Below, in pieces: positions 1 to 5,178 of a stretch of 6,011 nucleotides of DNA. The DNA is taken from positions 1 to 6,011 of the forward strand of contig CAYPYD010000020.1 in NCBI GenBank assembly GCA_964415195.1. The letters are read 5' to 3'. The notes beneath the pieces are model-generated. The model saw only the letters and a program-made list of their open reading frames with translations, had not been told where the DNA came from and made no database searches. Position 1 is the first letter of the stretch, and each line of letters begins with the position of its first letter. Made by a program: the position numbers and the translations under genes. The DNA comes from WTXA01 sp964415195 (GTDB taxonomy: Bacteria; Bacillota; TC1).

Positions 1-782
1 TCGAATCCTAGTTCCTTCAAAACTTCAATATCATTATAGAAATCAAGATTACCTTTGGTATAAGTACCTCTGGCTACATAGTCATCACTATAATCCTTGA
101 ATCTTTGGTAGTTTTTGACAACCTTGTCATAACTACCGGACTTATCTTTGAAATATCTGTATTTATCATGAATTTCTTTACGACCATCTATACTTAAGAC
201 TGTACCTATATTATGATCCTTTAAAAACTTACAAACATTTTCATCTAAGAGTACACCATTAGTTGTCATTGACCATTTTATGGATTTATTTAATTCTTTG
301 GCTTTTTCTTCACCATAAGCAACAACATCCTTGATTAGTTGAAAATTTAATAGTGGTTCACCACCGAAAAAATCCACTTCAACAATTTTACGACCTTTGC
401 TTTTTTCAATCAAAAAATCTATAGCTTGTTTACCAACATCAAGAGACATTAAAGCTTCATGGCCCTTATAGCTACCACCTGAGGCAAAGCAATAAGGACA
501 GGCCAGATTACAAATATGGGCTACATTTAAACATATTGACTTAAGACTTTTATTTACAGCTTTAGGTAATTCACCATTATCTTTTGAAAGAAGACTACCT
601 TCGTTTATGAGGGTTTTAATTTCTTCAAAGGCATTTAGCTCATCATCATCTTTAATATCTTCATCGTTAATATATTTAATTAAGGTATTTTTACCTAAAT
701 CATCAAAAATATGGATGGAGCCACTATTTACATCAAGTATGATATTCATCCCGTTTTTTTCTATAATTTTTATGTCTTTCAT
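1..782 (-). CDS. scfB: SCIFF peptide maturase, radical SAM/SPASM thioether-forming enzyme (N-terminal 260 residues, truncated by window edge)
   Basis: Reading the minus strand from ATG at 782 gives an open frame of 260 codons that leaves the window at position 1, so the C-terminus and stop are not seen. The family (TIGR03974 type, about 450 residues) uses S-adenosylmethionine and [4Fe-4S] clusters to make thioether crosslinks in the SCIFF peptide in the cytosol. Seen here: an N-terminal peptide-recognition-like segment (residues 1-80, with LDVNSGSIHIFDDL at 16-29), the radical SAM cluster motif CNLACPYC (Cys91, Cys95, Cys98; CX3CX2C), the SAM-binding FFGGEPLLNF (138-147), TTNG (173-176) and LSIDGR (196-201). 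The SPASM domain with its extra cysteines would lie beyond the edge. The start has GGAGG (788-792) 5 nt upstream. It directly follows the SCIFF precursor gene on the same strand, which settles the substrate. The assignment is firm; only the C-terminal part is unverified. Confidence 0.95.
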   Translation of the reverse strand, partial: MKDIKIIEKNGMNIILDVNSGSIHIFDDLGKNTLIKYINDEDIKDDDELNAFEEIKTLINEGSLLSKDNGELPKAVNKSLKSICLNVAHICNLACPYCFASGGSYKGHEALMSLDVGKQAIDFLIEKSKGRKIVEVDFFGGEPLLNFQLIKDVVAYGEEKAKELNKSIKWSMTTNGVLLDENVCKFLKDHNIGTVLSIDGRKEIHDKYRYFKDKSGSYDKVVKNYQRFKDYSDDYVARGTYTKGNLDFYNDIEVLKELGF

Positions 783-796
783 ATTTTCCTCCAAGT

Positions 797-819
797 AAAA
801 AGGCCCTTGAAGGACCTTT
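797..819 (-). terminator. Hairpin with short U-tract between scfA and scfB (possible attenuator)
   Basis: On the minus strand AAAGGTCC, loop TTCAA and GGGCCTTT form an 8-bp stem with one G-T pair. The run of T's extends 2 nt past the stem (5 T's in all). It begins about 10 nt after the scfA stop and ends just before the scfB ribosome binding site. It resembles a weak intrinsic terminator or an mRNA-stabilising hairpin that would leave the short peptide message more abundant than the maturase message. The tract is short, so readthrough is expected. Confidence 0.6.
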
Positions 820-828
820 AGGGGTTGT

Positions 829-975
829 TTATTCATTAATGCACAATTGATTTGCTACAGTGCAAGAAGTCTTGCAAGCTGACTGGCACGCTGATTGGCA
901 ATTCCCGCAGCCTCCTGTTTCTTTAGTTTCTTGAAGCAAAGGTTTAGCTAATGTAATTATATGTTTTTCTGTCAT
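829..975 (-). CDS. scfA: SCIFF six-cysteine ranthipeptide precursor (48 aa)
   Basis: The minus strand encodes 48 residues beginning MTEKHIITLAKPLL and ending QLCINE. It is a precursor of the SCIFF family (six cysteines in forty-five residues, TIGR03973 type), substrate of the radical SAM maturase encoded just downstream. A leader of about 20 residues rich in Lys and Glu, with no signal peptide, precedes the core beginning TGGCGNC. The six cysteines are at 23, 26, 30, 34, 38 and 45, with the family's CX2CX3CX3CX3CX6C spacing. Thr36 and Thr39 fall within the ACKTSCT element; in characterised relatives a Cys is crosslinked to the Thr five residues on, which would here be Cys34 to Thr39 (inference). 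The start has GGAGGG about 8 nt upstream and an extended -10 promoter. The product's role is not settled; quorum-sensing or regulatory roles have been proposed for clostridial ranthipeptides. Residue 41 is Ala where Gly is common. Confidence 0.96.
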   Translation of the reverse strand: MTEKHIITLAKPLLQETKETGGCGNCQSACQSACKTSCTVANQLCINE

Positions 976-1000
976 TCTACAACCCTCCTAACTTAGGTAG

Positions 1001-1031
1001 ATTATATCACAGATTACCTTTAAAAATCCAA
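1001..1031 (-). promoter_or_regulatory. scfA promoter (extended -10)
   Basis: On the minus strand there is a perfect TATAAT (1001-1006) preceded by TG plus one base (1007-1009), an extended -10. A TTGGAT -35-like box lies at 1026-1031 with a long 19-bp spacer, so recognition probably rests on the extended -10. Transcription would start near 994, about 20 nt before the scfA start codon. That leader includes the near-palindrome CCTAACTTAGG (987-997), which abuts the ribosome binding site. Confidence 0.7.
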
Positions 1032-1037
1032 TTGATG

Positions 1038-1066
1038 TTCCTATTTTTTAAAAATTAAGATATAAT
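1038..1066 (+). promoter_or_regulatory. asnB promoter
   Basis: A perfect TATAAT lies at 1061-1066, 30 nt before the asnB start codon. The best -35 at normal spacing is the poor TTCCTA (1038-1043, 17 bp). TTGATG (1032-1037) looks better but is 23 bp away. The intervening sequence is A/T-tract rich. The -10 is convincing and the -35 is weak, which would fit a promoter needing an activator or intrinsic curvature. Confidence 0.55.
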
Positions 1067-1080
1067 GAAGTAGTTATAAA

Positions 1081-1088
1081 AAAGGAGG
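1081..1088 (+). promoter_or_regulatory. Ribosome binding site that fixes the asnB TTG start
   Basis: AAAGGAGG lies 8 nt before TTG at 1097. No ATG or GTG in this frame would leave Cys at residue 2, so the strong site and the catalytic requirement together place initiation at the TTG. Confidence 0.85.
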
Positions 1089-1096
1089 ATTATCAT

Positions 1097-2944
1097 TTGT
1101 GTGGTTATGTAGGCTTTATAAATAGTAATATTGTTACAAAAGAACCAGTCATCAAAAAGATGATGGATAGAATAATCCATAGAGGACCAGACAGTGAAGG
1201 AGTCTATATTGACGAAAATGTTGCCATAGGCTTTAGAAGATTAAGTATCATTGGTCTAGAAGATGGTATGCAACCTATTTTTAATGAAGATAAAAGTCTT
1301 GTCCTATTTTTTAATGGAGAAATATATAACTATCAAGAACTTAAACGGGATTTAATCAAACAAGATCACGTTTTTTATACACATTCTGATTCGGAAGTAT
1401 TAATACACTTGTATGAACAATATGGAAAAGATATGCTTAATAAATTAAGAGGTATGTTTTCCTTTACAATATATAATAAGAAAGATCAAAGCTTGTTTAT
1501 AGCACGAGACTATTTTGGTATCAAACCTCTATACTATGGCAAGGCTGGTAATGGTTTTCTTTTCGGTTCAGAAATCAAGAGTTTTCTAGACCATCCTGAT
1601 TTTAAAAAGGAATTAAACTTTGATGCCTTGGAAAGTTATTTAAGCTTCCAATATTCAAGTTTGCCTGAAACTTTCTTTAAGGGAATATACAAGTTAACTC
1701 CTGGACACTATATGATATACAAGAATGGAAATATTGATATCAAAAGATATTTCCAAGCTACTTTTGATACTGATGAGAAAATGGAATTAGAACCTTTAGT
1801 TGATAAAATAGAAGATGTATTTATCGATTCTGTAAAAGCTCATAAAATCAGTGATGTTGAGGTAGGGTCATTTCTATCCAGCGGTATCGATTCAAGTTAT
1901 GCTGCAACAGTTTTCCAAGGTGATAAGACTTTCACTGTTGGATTTAATTATGATAAATATAACGAGGTAGAGTATGCTAAAGAACTATCCCAGTTAATAG
2001 GTATAAAAAATGAAAGCAAGTTAATTGGTGATAAGGAGTATTGGGATTCTCTTTCAAAGGTTCAATATCATATGGATGAACCCCTGGCTGATCCATCAGC
2101 TATAGCCTTGTATTTTGTTAGTGAATTAGCAAGTAAATATGTTAAGGTAGTTTTATCTGGAGAAGGAGCCGATGAATTATTTGGTGGCTATAATATCTAT
2201 AGAGAACCATTTAGCTTGGCTGGCTTCAATAAAATTCCATATGGATTGAGAAAATTAATTGGTGGTTTCGCTAATATTTTACCAGACATAAAAGGTAAAT
2301 CTTTTTTACAAAGAGCCGGACAAAAAATAGAAGATAGATATATAGGTAACGCAAAAGTATTTTCCAACAAGGAAAGAAAAAAACTTTTAAGAATTAAGAC
2401 AACTGCACCAGACACAAATATGGTAACAAAGGATTTCTTCGAACTTGGTAAGGATTATGATGATACAACAAAGATGCAATTGGTTGATATAAATACCTGG
2501 ATGATTGGAGATATATTACTTAAGGCTGATAAGATGAGCATGGCTCATTCCCTTGAACTTAGAGTTCCTTTCTTGGATAAGGAAGTTTTCAAGTTGGCGA
2601 GAACTATACCATTGAAGTATAAGGTGAATAAAGAAAATACCAAGTATGCATTAAGACTTGCTGCAAGAAGAGTTATACCGAAAAAAGTAGCAGATAAGAA
2701 AAAACTTGGATTTCCTGTACCGATTAGAGTATGGTTAAAGGAGAAGGAGTATTATGAAAAGGTTAAAGGCTATTTTAATAAACCAATAGCCAGAGAGCTT
2801 TTTGTTTATGATCAATTAATGGATCTTTTAAATGGACACTATAAAGGGAAGAAAGACAATAGTAGGAAAATTTGGACTATCTATATTTTCTTGTTATGGT
2901 ATGAAGTCTTTTTTGAAAAGGAGAATGTGAAAAATGAATGTTAA
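1097..2944 (+). CDS. asnB: Asparagine synthetase, glutamine-hydrolysing (AsnB type, 615 aa)
   Basis: Cytosolic enzyme converting aspartate, glutamine and ATP to asparagine, glutamate, AMP and pyrophosphate. The N-terminal class II glutaminase domain (about 1-210) begins MCGYVGFI; Cys2 becomes the N-terminal nucleophile after Met removal, and HRGPDSEG (28-35), RRLSIIGL (47-54), NGEIYN (73-78) and Asp98 supply the glutamine pocket. The synthetase domain (about 235-600) shows the pyrophosphate loop SSGIDSS (261-267), MDEPLADPSAI (326-336), SGEGADELFGGY (354-365), DKMSMAHSLELRVPFLD (478-494) and KLGFPVPIRVWL (536-547). The length matches Bacillus and Clostridium AsnB/AsnO-like proteins. All catalytic motifs are intact. 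Initiation is at TTG. The gene is divergent from scfA and overlaps the next gene by 11 bp. Relatives of this family also amidate other substrates in peptide or cell-wall pathways, but nothing here argues against ordinary asparagine synthesis. Confidence 0.96.
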   Translation: MCGYVGFINSNIVTKEPVIKKMMDRIIHRGPDSEGVYIDENVAIGFRRLSIIGLEDGMQPIFNEDKSLVLFFNGEIYNYQELKRDLIKQDHVFYTHSDSEVLIHLYEQYGKDMLNKLRGMFSFTIYNKKDQSLFIARDYFGIKPLYYGKAGNGFLFGSEIKSFLDHPDFKKELNFDALESYLSFQYSSLPETFFKGIYKLTPGHYMIYKNGNIDIKRYFQATFDTDEKMELEPLVDKIEDVFIDSVKAHKISDVEVGSFLSSGIDSSYAATVFQGDKTFTVGFNYDKYNEVEYAKELSQLIGIKNESKLIGDKEYWDSLSKVQYHMDEPLADPSAIALYFVSELASKYVKVVLSGEGADELFGGYNIYREPFSLAGFNKIPYGLRKLIGGFANILPDIKGKSFLQRAGQKIEDRYIGNAKVFSNKERKKLLRIKTTAPDTNMVTKDFFELGKDYDDTTKMQLVDINTWMIGDILLKADKMSMAHSLELRVPFLDKEVFKLARTIPLKYKVNKENTKYALRLAARRVIPKKVADKKKLGFPVPIRVWLKEKEYYEKVKGYFNKPIARELFVYDQLMDLLNGHYKGKKDNSRKIWTIYIFLLWYEVFFEKENVKNEC

Positions 2945-3437
2945 AATAAATACAGAGGTATTAGAACTATTTATCTATTACTGGCAAGCTACTGCTGATA
3001 GGGAAAAAGTTAGTGATATCTTTTTGTCAGAATTAGCTAGTAGAAAAGAATTGAAAGTTTTATTTAATGATGAGTTTACTAGTGATTCTATTAGAAAAGT
3101 TTTGAGTAGCATTACTAATAGGGAGATACTTTCAGTAAAAACAAAGACTGAAGGACGTTTTTGGAATAATAATATGTGGGTACTAGAAGATTTGGGAATA
3201 ACTATGGGTATGATGACACCGATCAAGCAATTGAATGGTGAGCAGTTTGAGTCATTAGTTGAAAAGGATTTAATTATCAATTTCATTCCAGGTCATTTGG
3301 AGACCTTTTATTGGGCAGATACTCAGCTGTTCATAAATTTCTTTAAATTGGCAACAGATTTTGAAACCGGAGATGTTAAAATCGAAGGGAAGAGTTTAGA
3401 AGAATATATTAAAGAACTATTAAAAAACAAAAAATAG
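2934..3437 (+). CDS. Uncharacterised 167-aa cytosolic protein translationally coupled to asnB
   Basis: I do not recognise this family. The ATG at 2934 lies inside the last codons of asnB (11-bp overlap, different frame), and AAAAGGAG (2916-2923) sits 10 nt upstream, so translation is probably coupled. The protein has no signal peptide or membrane segment. It looks largely helical at the N-terminus (VLELFIYYWQATADREKVSD, residues 9-28). An aromatic-rich middle follows (RFWNNNMWVLEDLGITMGMM, 75-94), then IPGHLETFYWADTQLFINFF (118-137) and a charged Lys/Glu-rich tail. There are no cysteines and no obvious catalytic or metal-binding motif. Gene order suggests co-expression with asparagine synthetase; a partner or regulatory role is only inference. 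It is followed by a strong terminator that closes the unit. Confidence 0.85.
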   Translation: MNVKINTEVLELFIYYWQATADREKVSDIFLSELASRKELKVLFNDEFTSDSIRKVLSSITNREILSVKTKTEGRFWNNNMWVLEDLGITMGMMTPIKQLNGEQFESLVEKDLIINFIPGHLETFYWADTQLFINFFKLATDFETGDVKIEGKSLEEYIKELLKNKK

Positions 3438-3480
3438 GAAATTAAAGAGAATAATAAAATATTGACAAATTAAATAAAGA

Positions 3481-3512
3481 AAAAAAGGATTGATTTTAAT
3501 CAATCCTTTTTT
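3481..3512. terminator. Bidirectional intrinsic terminator between asnB unit and Dabb gene
   Basis: GGATTGATT (3487-3495) pairs perfectly with AATCAATCC (3498-3506) around a tiny TT loop. The stem is flanked by six A's on the left and six T's on the right, so it has a U-tract in both directions. It ends transcripts of the asnB unit (stop at 3437) and of the convergent Dabb gene, whose stop codon (3511-3513) overlaps its edge. Confidence 0.93.
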
Positions 3513-3801
3513 AGTATTCGTAATCTAGAACTTTAACATCTTCAACACAAGTGCTCATATATTTTATGAACTCAGTGTGAGGGTCACTAGCCCCGTAAGC
3601 CTTTAAATCTGCAAGAGAATCAAAGGTTGATACTAAAGCTACATCATAGTTTCTAGGACCTTCCACAATATTGGCCCCTACTTCATAACTGCGAATCAGA
3701 TCGATTTGTTCTGGTAGTTTTCTTAATTTTTCTATTAGTGTATCCATATCGCTGACTTTCTTTTCAGTCATGAATTTGAATAATACTATATGCTTAATCA
3801 T
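3511..3801 (-). CDS. Dabb family protein (stress-responsive alpha/beta-barrel domain, 96 aa)
   Basis: A single Dabb domain (PF07876 type, ferredoxin-like fold that usually dimerises into a beta-barrel) fills the protein. Seen: the N-terminal strand MIKHIVLFKF (1-10), LPEQIDLIRSYEVGAN (29-44), YDVALVSTFDSLADLKAYG (53-71), DPHTEFIKY (73-81) and the final strand VKVLDYEY (89-96). The length is typical. Dabb proteins are small cytosolic proteins; plant and fungal members are stress-induced or act as cyclases, but bacterial single-domain members mostly have no known reaction, and no function can be assigned here. The start is supported by AAGGAGGTG (3807-3815) 5 nt upstream and a strong promoter. 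It is transcribed alone and convergent to the asnB unit. Confidence 0.93.
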   Translation of the reverse strand: MIKHIVLFKFMTEKKVSDMDTLIEKLRKLPEQIDLIRSYEVGANIVEGPRNYDVALVSTFDSLADLKAYGASDPHTEFIKYMSTCVEDVKVLDYEY

Positions 3802-3823
3802 TCAAACACCTCCTTATCAGGCA

Positions 3824-3851
3824 ATTATACCACTATAAGTTTAAAGGTCAA
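3824..3851 (-). promoter_or_regulatory. Promoter of the Dabb gene
   Basis: On the minus strand TTGACC (3846-3851), a 16-bp spacer and TATAAT (3824-3829) with TGG immediately before it (extended -10) form a near-consensus sigma-A promoter. The predicted start lies close to the ribosome binding site, giving a short leader. It suggests high constitutive transcription. Confidence 0.85.
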
Positions 3852-3875
3852 GAAAAAAATCTCATAAAAAGCTAC

Positions 3876-3904
3876 TTGAAAAATCGAAACTTATGAAGTA
3901 TCAT
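3876..3904 (+). promoter_or_regulatory. Promoter-like site in the 3802-4092 intergenic stretch
   Basis: TTGAAA (3876-3881), a 17-bp spacer and TATCAT (3899-3904) make a good sigma-A match on the plus strand. AAGGAG follows at 3919-3924, with no start codon at a normal distance. It could drive the downstream reductase-like gene through a leader of about 180 nt, or be left over from a lost gene. Confidence 0.45.
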
Positions 3905-3941
3905 TTAGTAATTAAAACAAGGAGATAATACTAAATAATCG

Positions 3942-4031
3942 ATGGTGAAAGAAATAAGAGCTAAAAAAATATCAGTAGATATTGAACCAGATACGATGAC
4001 TTGCTATTTAAGACTACTTAATATTTTTTGA
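3942..4031 (+). other. Doubtful 29-codon ORF, possible gene remnant
   Basis: ATG at 3942 opens a frame MVKEIRAKKISVDIEPDTM (1-19), then TCYLRLLNIF and TGA. The nearest Shine-Dalgarno match, AAGGAG (3919-3924), is 17 nt from the ATG, which is too far for efficient initiation, and the frame is closed just upstream by TAA (3936-3938). Composition looks protein-like but no family is recognised. It may be a small peptide, a decayed gene end, or chance. The TCYL string also occurs in the following reductase-like protein (residues 17-20), which could reflect a degraded partial duplication or coincidence. Confidence 0.25.
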
Positions 4032-4058
4032 CTAAGTTATTAAATGTGCGAAACTAAT
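4028..4058 (+). promoter_or_regulatory. Weak candidate promoter for the reductase-like gene
   Basis: TTGACT (4028-4033) is a good -35, but the best -10 is ACTAAT (4053-4058) at a 19-bp spacing, a poor match. The region is very A/T rich. It is offered only as the nearest candidate upstream of 4093; the site at 3876-3904 is an alternative. Confidence 0.3.
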
Positions 4059-4092
4059 TAATAATAAAATTAAAATATTAGGAGGTTAGAAA

Positions 4093-5052
4093 ATGAGTTT
4101 TCCAAGTATAGAATTTGATGAAAAAAAAGTAACTAGTACTACGTGCTACCTTAATGAGGAACTTTTGACTGAAGTAAACAGTGTAAGTGATACAAGTAAA
4201 TATTTGCCAAAGGTAGAGAAAACCTATGGTAGATTATCATTTCCAAATGGTACAGAATATCCTTATTCATTTGCATCTATTGCCTTGTCAATGGATGGTA
4301 AGATGGCATATCCTGAAAGACCAGAAGGACCACTTGTAGCAATATCCAATAGACTCAATCCTGATGGAGCACTTACAGATTTTTATGTATTGAATTTTTT
4401 AAGAGCCTATAGCGACTTAATTATTCAAGGAAGTAATACCCTTAAAGCTGAAGAAGACTTATGGAATGTAGTATTTGACAAAGACCTGGTAGAAGAGAGA
4501 GTAAAGTACCTAGGTAAAAAAACAGAACATCCAGGTACAGTAATAATAACTTTAGATGGAACAGATATACCACTAGATCATCAATTGTTTAGTCAAAATA
4601 AACTCCCATTATGTATCTTCACAACTACAAGAGGAGCACAATATCTTGAAGAAAAAGGTAAGGGCAAGTTTAAACATGTCTTGAACCTAGTTGATGGTGA
4701 TAGCGGAGAAAAACTTAGTGAGATTATAAATACTGTTTCCGAAGTCATTTCAGTTATTAGTGCAGATAGTGGCAATGCAACAGATTTAAAATTATTCATG
4801 AAAAGTTTGAAATTAGCTGGTGTTAATCAAGTCATTGTAGAATCACCTACAATCACTTGGATAATGATGAAAGAAAAGATAATGAACGAATATTTCTTGA
4901 CATATACAACTACCTTTATTGGTGGACAACTAAGTCCTGGTTGGAATATGCCTTTTAGTTTTGATGATCATCCCCATGCTGAAATTCTTCAGTTAAATAA
5001 TCATAAATCATCTTTTATTTACACAAGACAGGCTATCAGATACGACAAATAA
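4093..5052 (+). CDS. RibD C-terminal/dihydrofolate-reductase-like family protein with N-terminal extension (319 aa)
   Basis: Belongs to the RibD_C (PF01872)/DHFR-like NADPH-reductase fold, acting in the cytosol; the substrate is unknown. Residues 1-55 are an extension with no recognised motif. The fold then shows SFASIALSMDGKMAYP (59-74), the strand-turn typical of RibD_C; LRAYSDLIIQGSNTL (103-117), the NADPH-binding helix and glycine turn; TVIITLDGTDIPLDHQLF (149-166); LPLCIFTTTRG (171-181); and VNQVIVESPTITW (244-256) followed by FIGG (275-278). The usual EGGP element reads ESPT here, losing both glycines, so cofactor binding may differ. No zinc deaminase domain is attached, unlike bifunctional RibD. 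Start: AGGAGG (4080-4085) lies 7 nt before the ATG. An amidohydrolase gene follows 126 nt downstream on the same strand, with no clear terminator between. A role in riboflavin synthesis is not supported by other rib genes here. Confidence 0.87.
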   Translation: MSFPSIEFDEKKVTSTTCYLNEELLTEVNSVSDTSKYLPKVEKTYGRLSFPNGTEYPYSFASIALSMDGKMAYPERPEGPLVAISNRLNPDGALTDFYVLNFLRAYSDLIIQGSNTLKAEEDLWNVVFDKDLVEERVKYLGKKTEHPGTVIITLDGTDIPLDHQLFSQNKLPLCIFTTTRGAQYLEEKGKGKFKHVLNLVDGDSGEKLSEIINTVSEVISVISADSGNATDLKLFMKSLKLAGVNQVIVESPTITWIMMKEKIMNEYFLTYTTTFIGGQLSPGWNMPFSFDDHPHAEILQLNNHKSSFIYTRQAIRYDK

Positions 5053-5076
5053 TTAATGCGAAAAATTTCACAAAAG

Positions 5077-5096
5077 AATTTTGAAAAATTTTGAAA
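5077..5096 (+). repeat. Tandem 10-bp A/T-rich repeat upstream of the amidohydrolase promoter
   Basis: AATTTTGAAA occurs twice head to tail (5077-5086 and 5087-5096), about one helical turn apart. It lies roughly 30-50 bp upstream of the -10 box and could act as a curved UP-element-like sequence. It may equally be low-complexity AT sequence. Confidence 0.5.
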
Positions 5097-5124
5097 AATA
5101 GGTGTTTTTTTAGTGAAAACGGTG

Positions 5125-5130
5125 TATAAT
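5125..5130 (+). promoter_or_regulatory. -10 box of the amidohydrolase promoter
   Basis: A perfect TATAAT lies 48 nt before the ATG at 5179. No convincing -35 exists at 16-18 bp, and TTGAAA at 5091-5096 is 28 bp away, so the promoter may depend on an activator or on the upstream A/T tract. The predicted start (about 5137) falls beside the palindrome TGTGCACA (5130-5137). Confidence 0.55.
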
Positions 5131-5143
5131 GTGCACAAGGCAA

Positions 5144-5161
5144 CATCCTGCATGCAGGATG
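5144..5161. promoter_or_regulatory. Perfect 18-bp palindrome in the amidohydrolase leader
   Basis: CATCCTGCATGCAGGATG is identical to its reverse complement. It lies between the predicted transcription start (about 5137) and the ribosome binding site AAAGGA (5166-5171). As DNA it is the size and symmetry of an operator for a dimeric repressor; as RNA it would form a 7-bp stem with a CATG loop just upstream of the ribosome binding site. No following U-tract exists, so it is not a terminator. The regulator is unknown. Confidence 0.65.
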
Positions 5162-5178
5162 CAAGAAAGGAATTTTAA

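Noticed and set aside
607..798. Plus-strand ORF of 63 codons, Ser/Ile/Phe rich
   Set aside because: It lies antisense to the 5' part of scfB, whose motifs are certain; the Ser/Phe-rich composition is the usual shadow of an AT-rich gene and no ribosome binding site is evident.
1032..1066. TTGATG plus TATAAT as the asnB promoter
   Set aside because: The 23-bp spacing is too long for sigma-A; only the -10 box is kept, with a weaker -35 candidate at 1038-1043.
2197..2415. Minus-strand ORF of 72 codons inside asnB
   Set aside because: Antisense shadow of a well-conserved enzyme region, with no promoter or ribosome binding site seen.
2978..3286. Minus-strand ORF of 102 codons
   Set aside because: Antisense to the coupled 167-residue gene, which has a strong ribosome binding site and operon context; the composition is shadow-like.
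3462..3467. Perfect TTGACA hexamer suggesting a plus-strand promoter
   Set aside because: At 16-18 bp downstream lies the terminator stem rather than a -10 box, and there is no plus-strand gene beyond it until 3942 or 4093.
3802..4092. Riboswitch (for example FMN type) upstream of the RibD-like gene
   Set aside because: No conserved riboswitch core, GC-rich stems or terminator/anti-terminator pair is visible in this A/T-rich stretch.
4593..4799. Minus-strand ORF of 68 codons
   Set aside because: Antisense to the RibD-like gene, Ser/Leu/Pro-rich shadow translation without initiation signals.
5144..5161. Palindrome as a terminator of the RibD-like gene
   Set aside because: No T-tract follows on either side, and it lies downstream of the next gene's -10 box.
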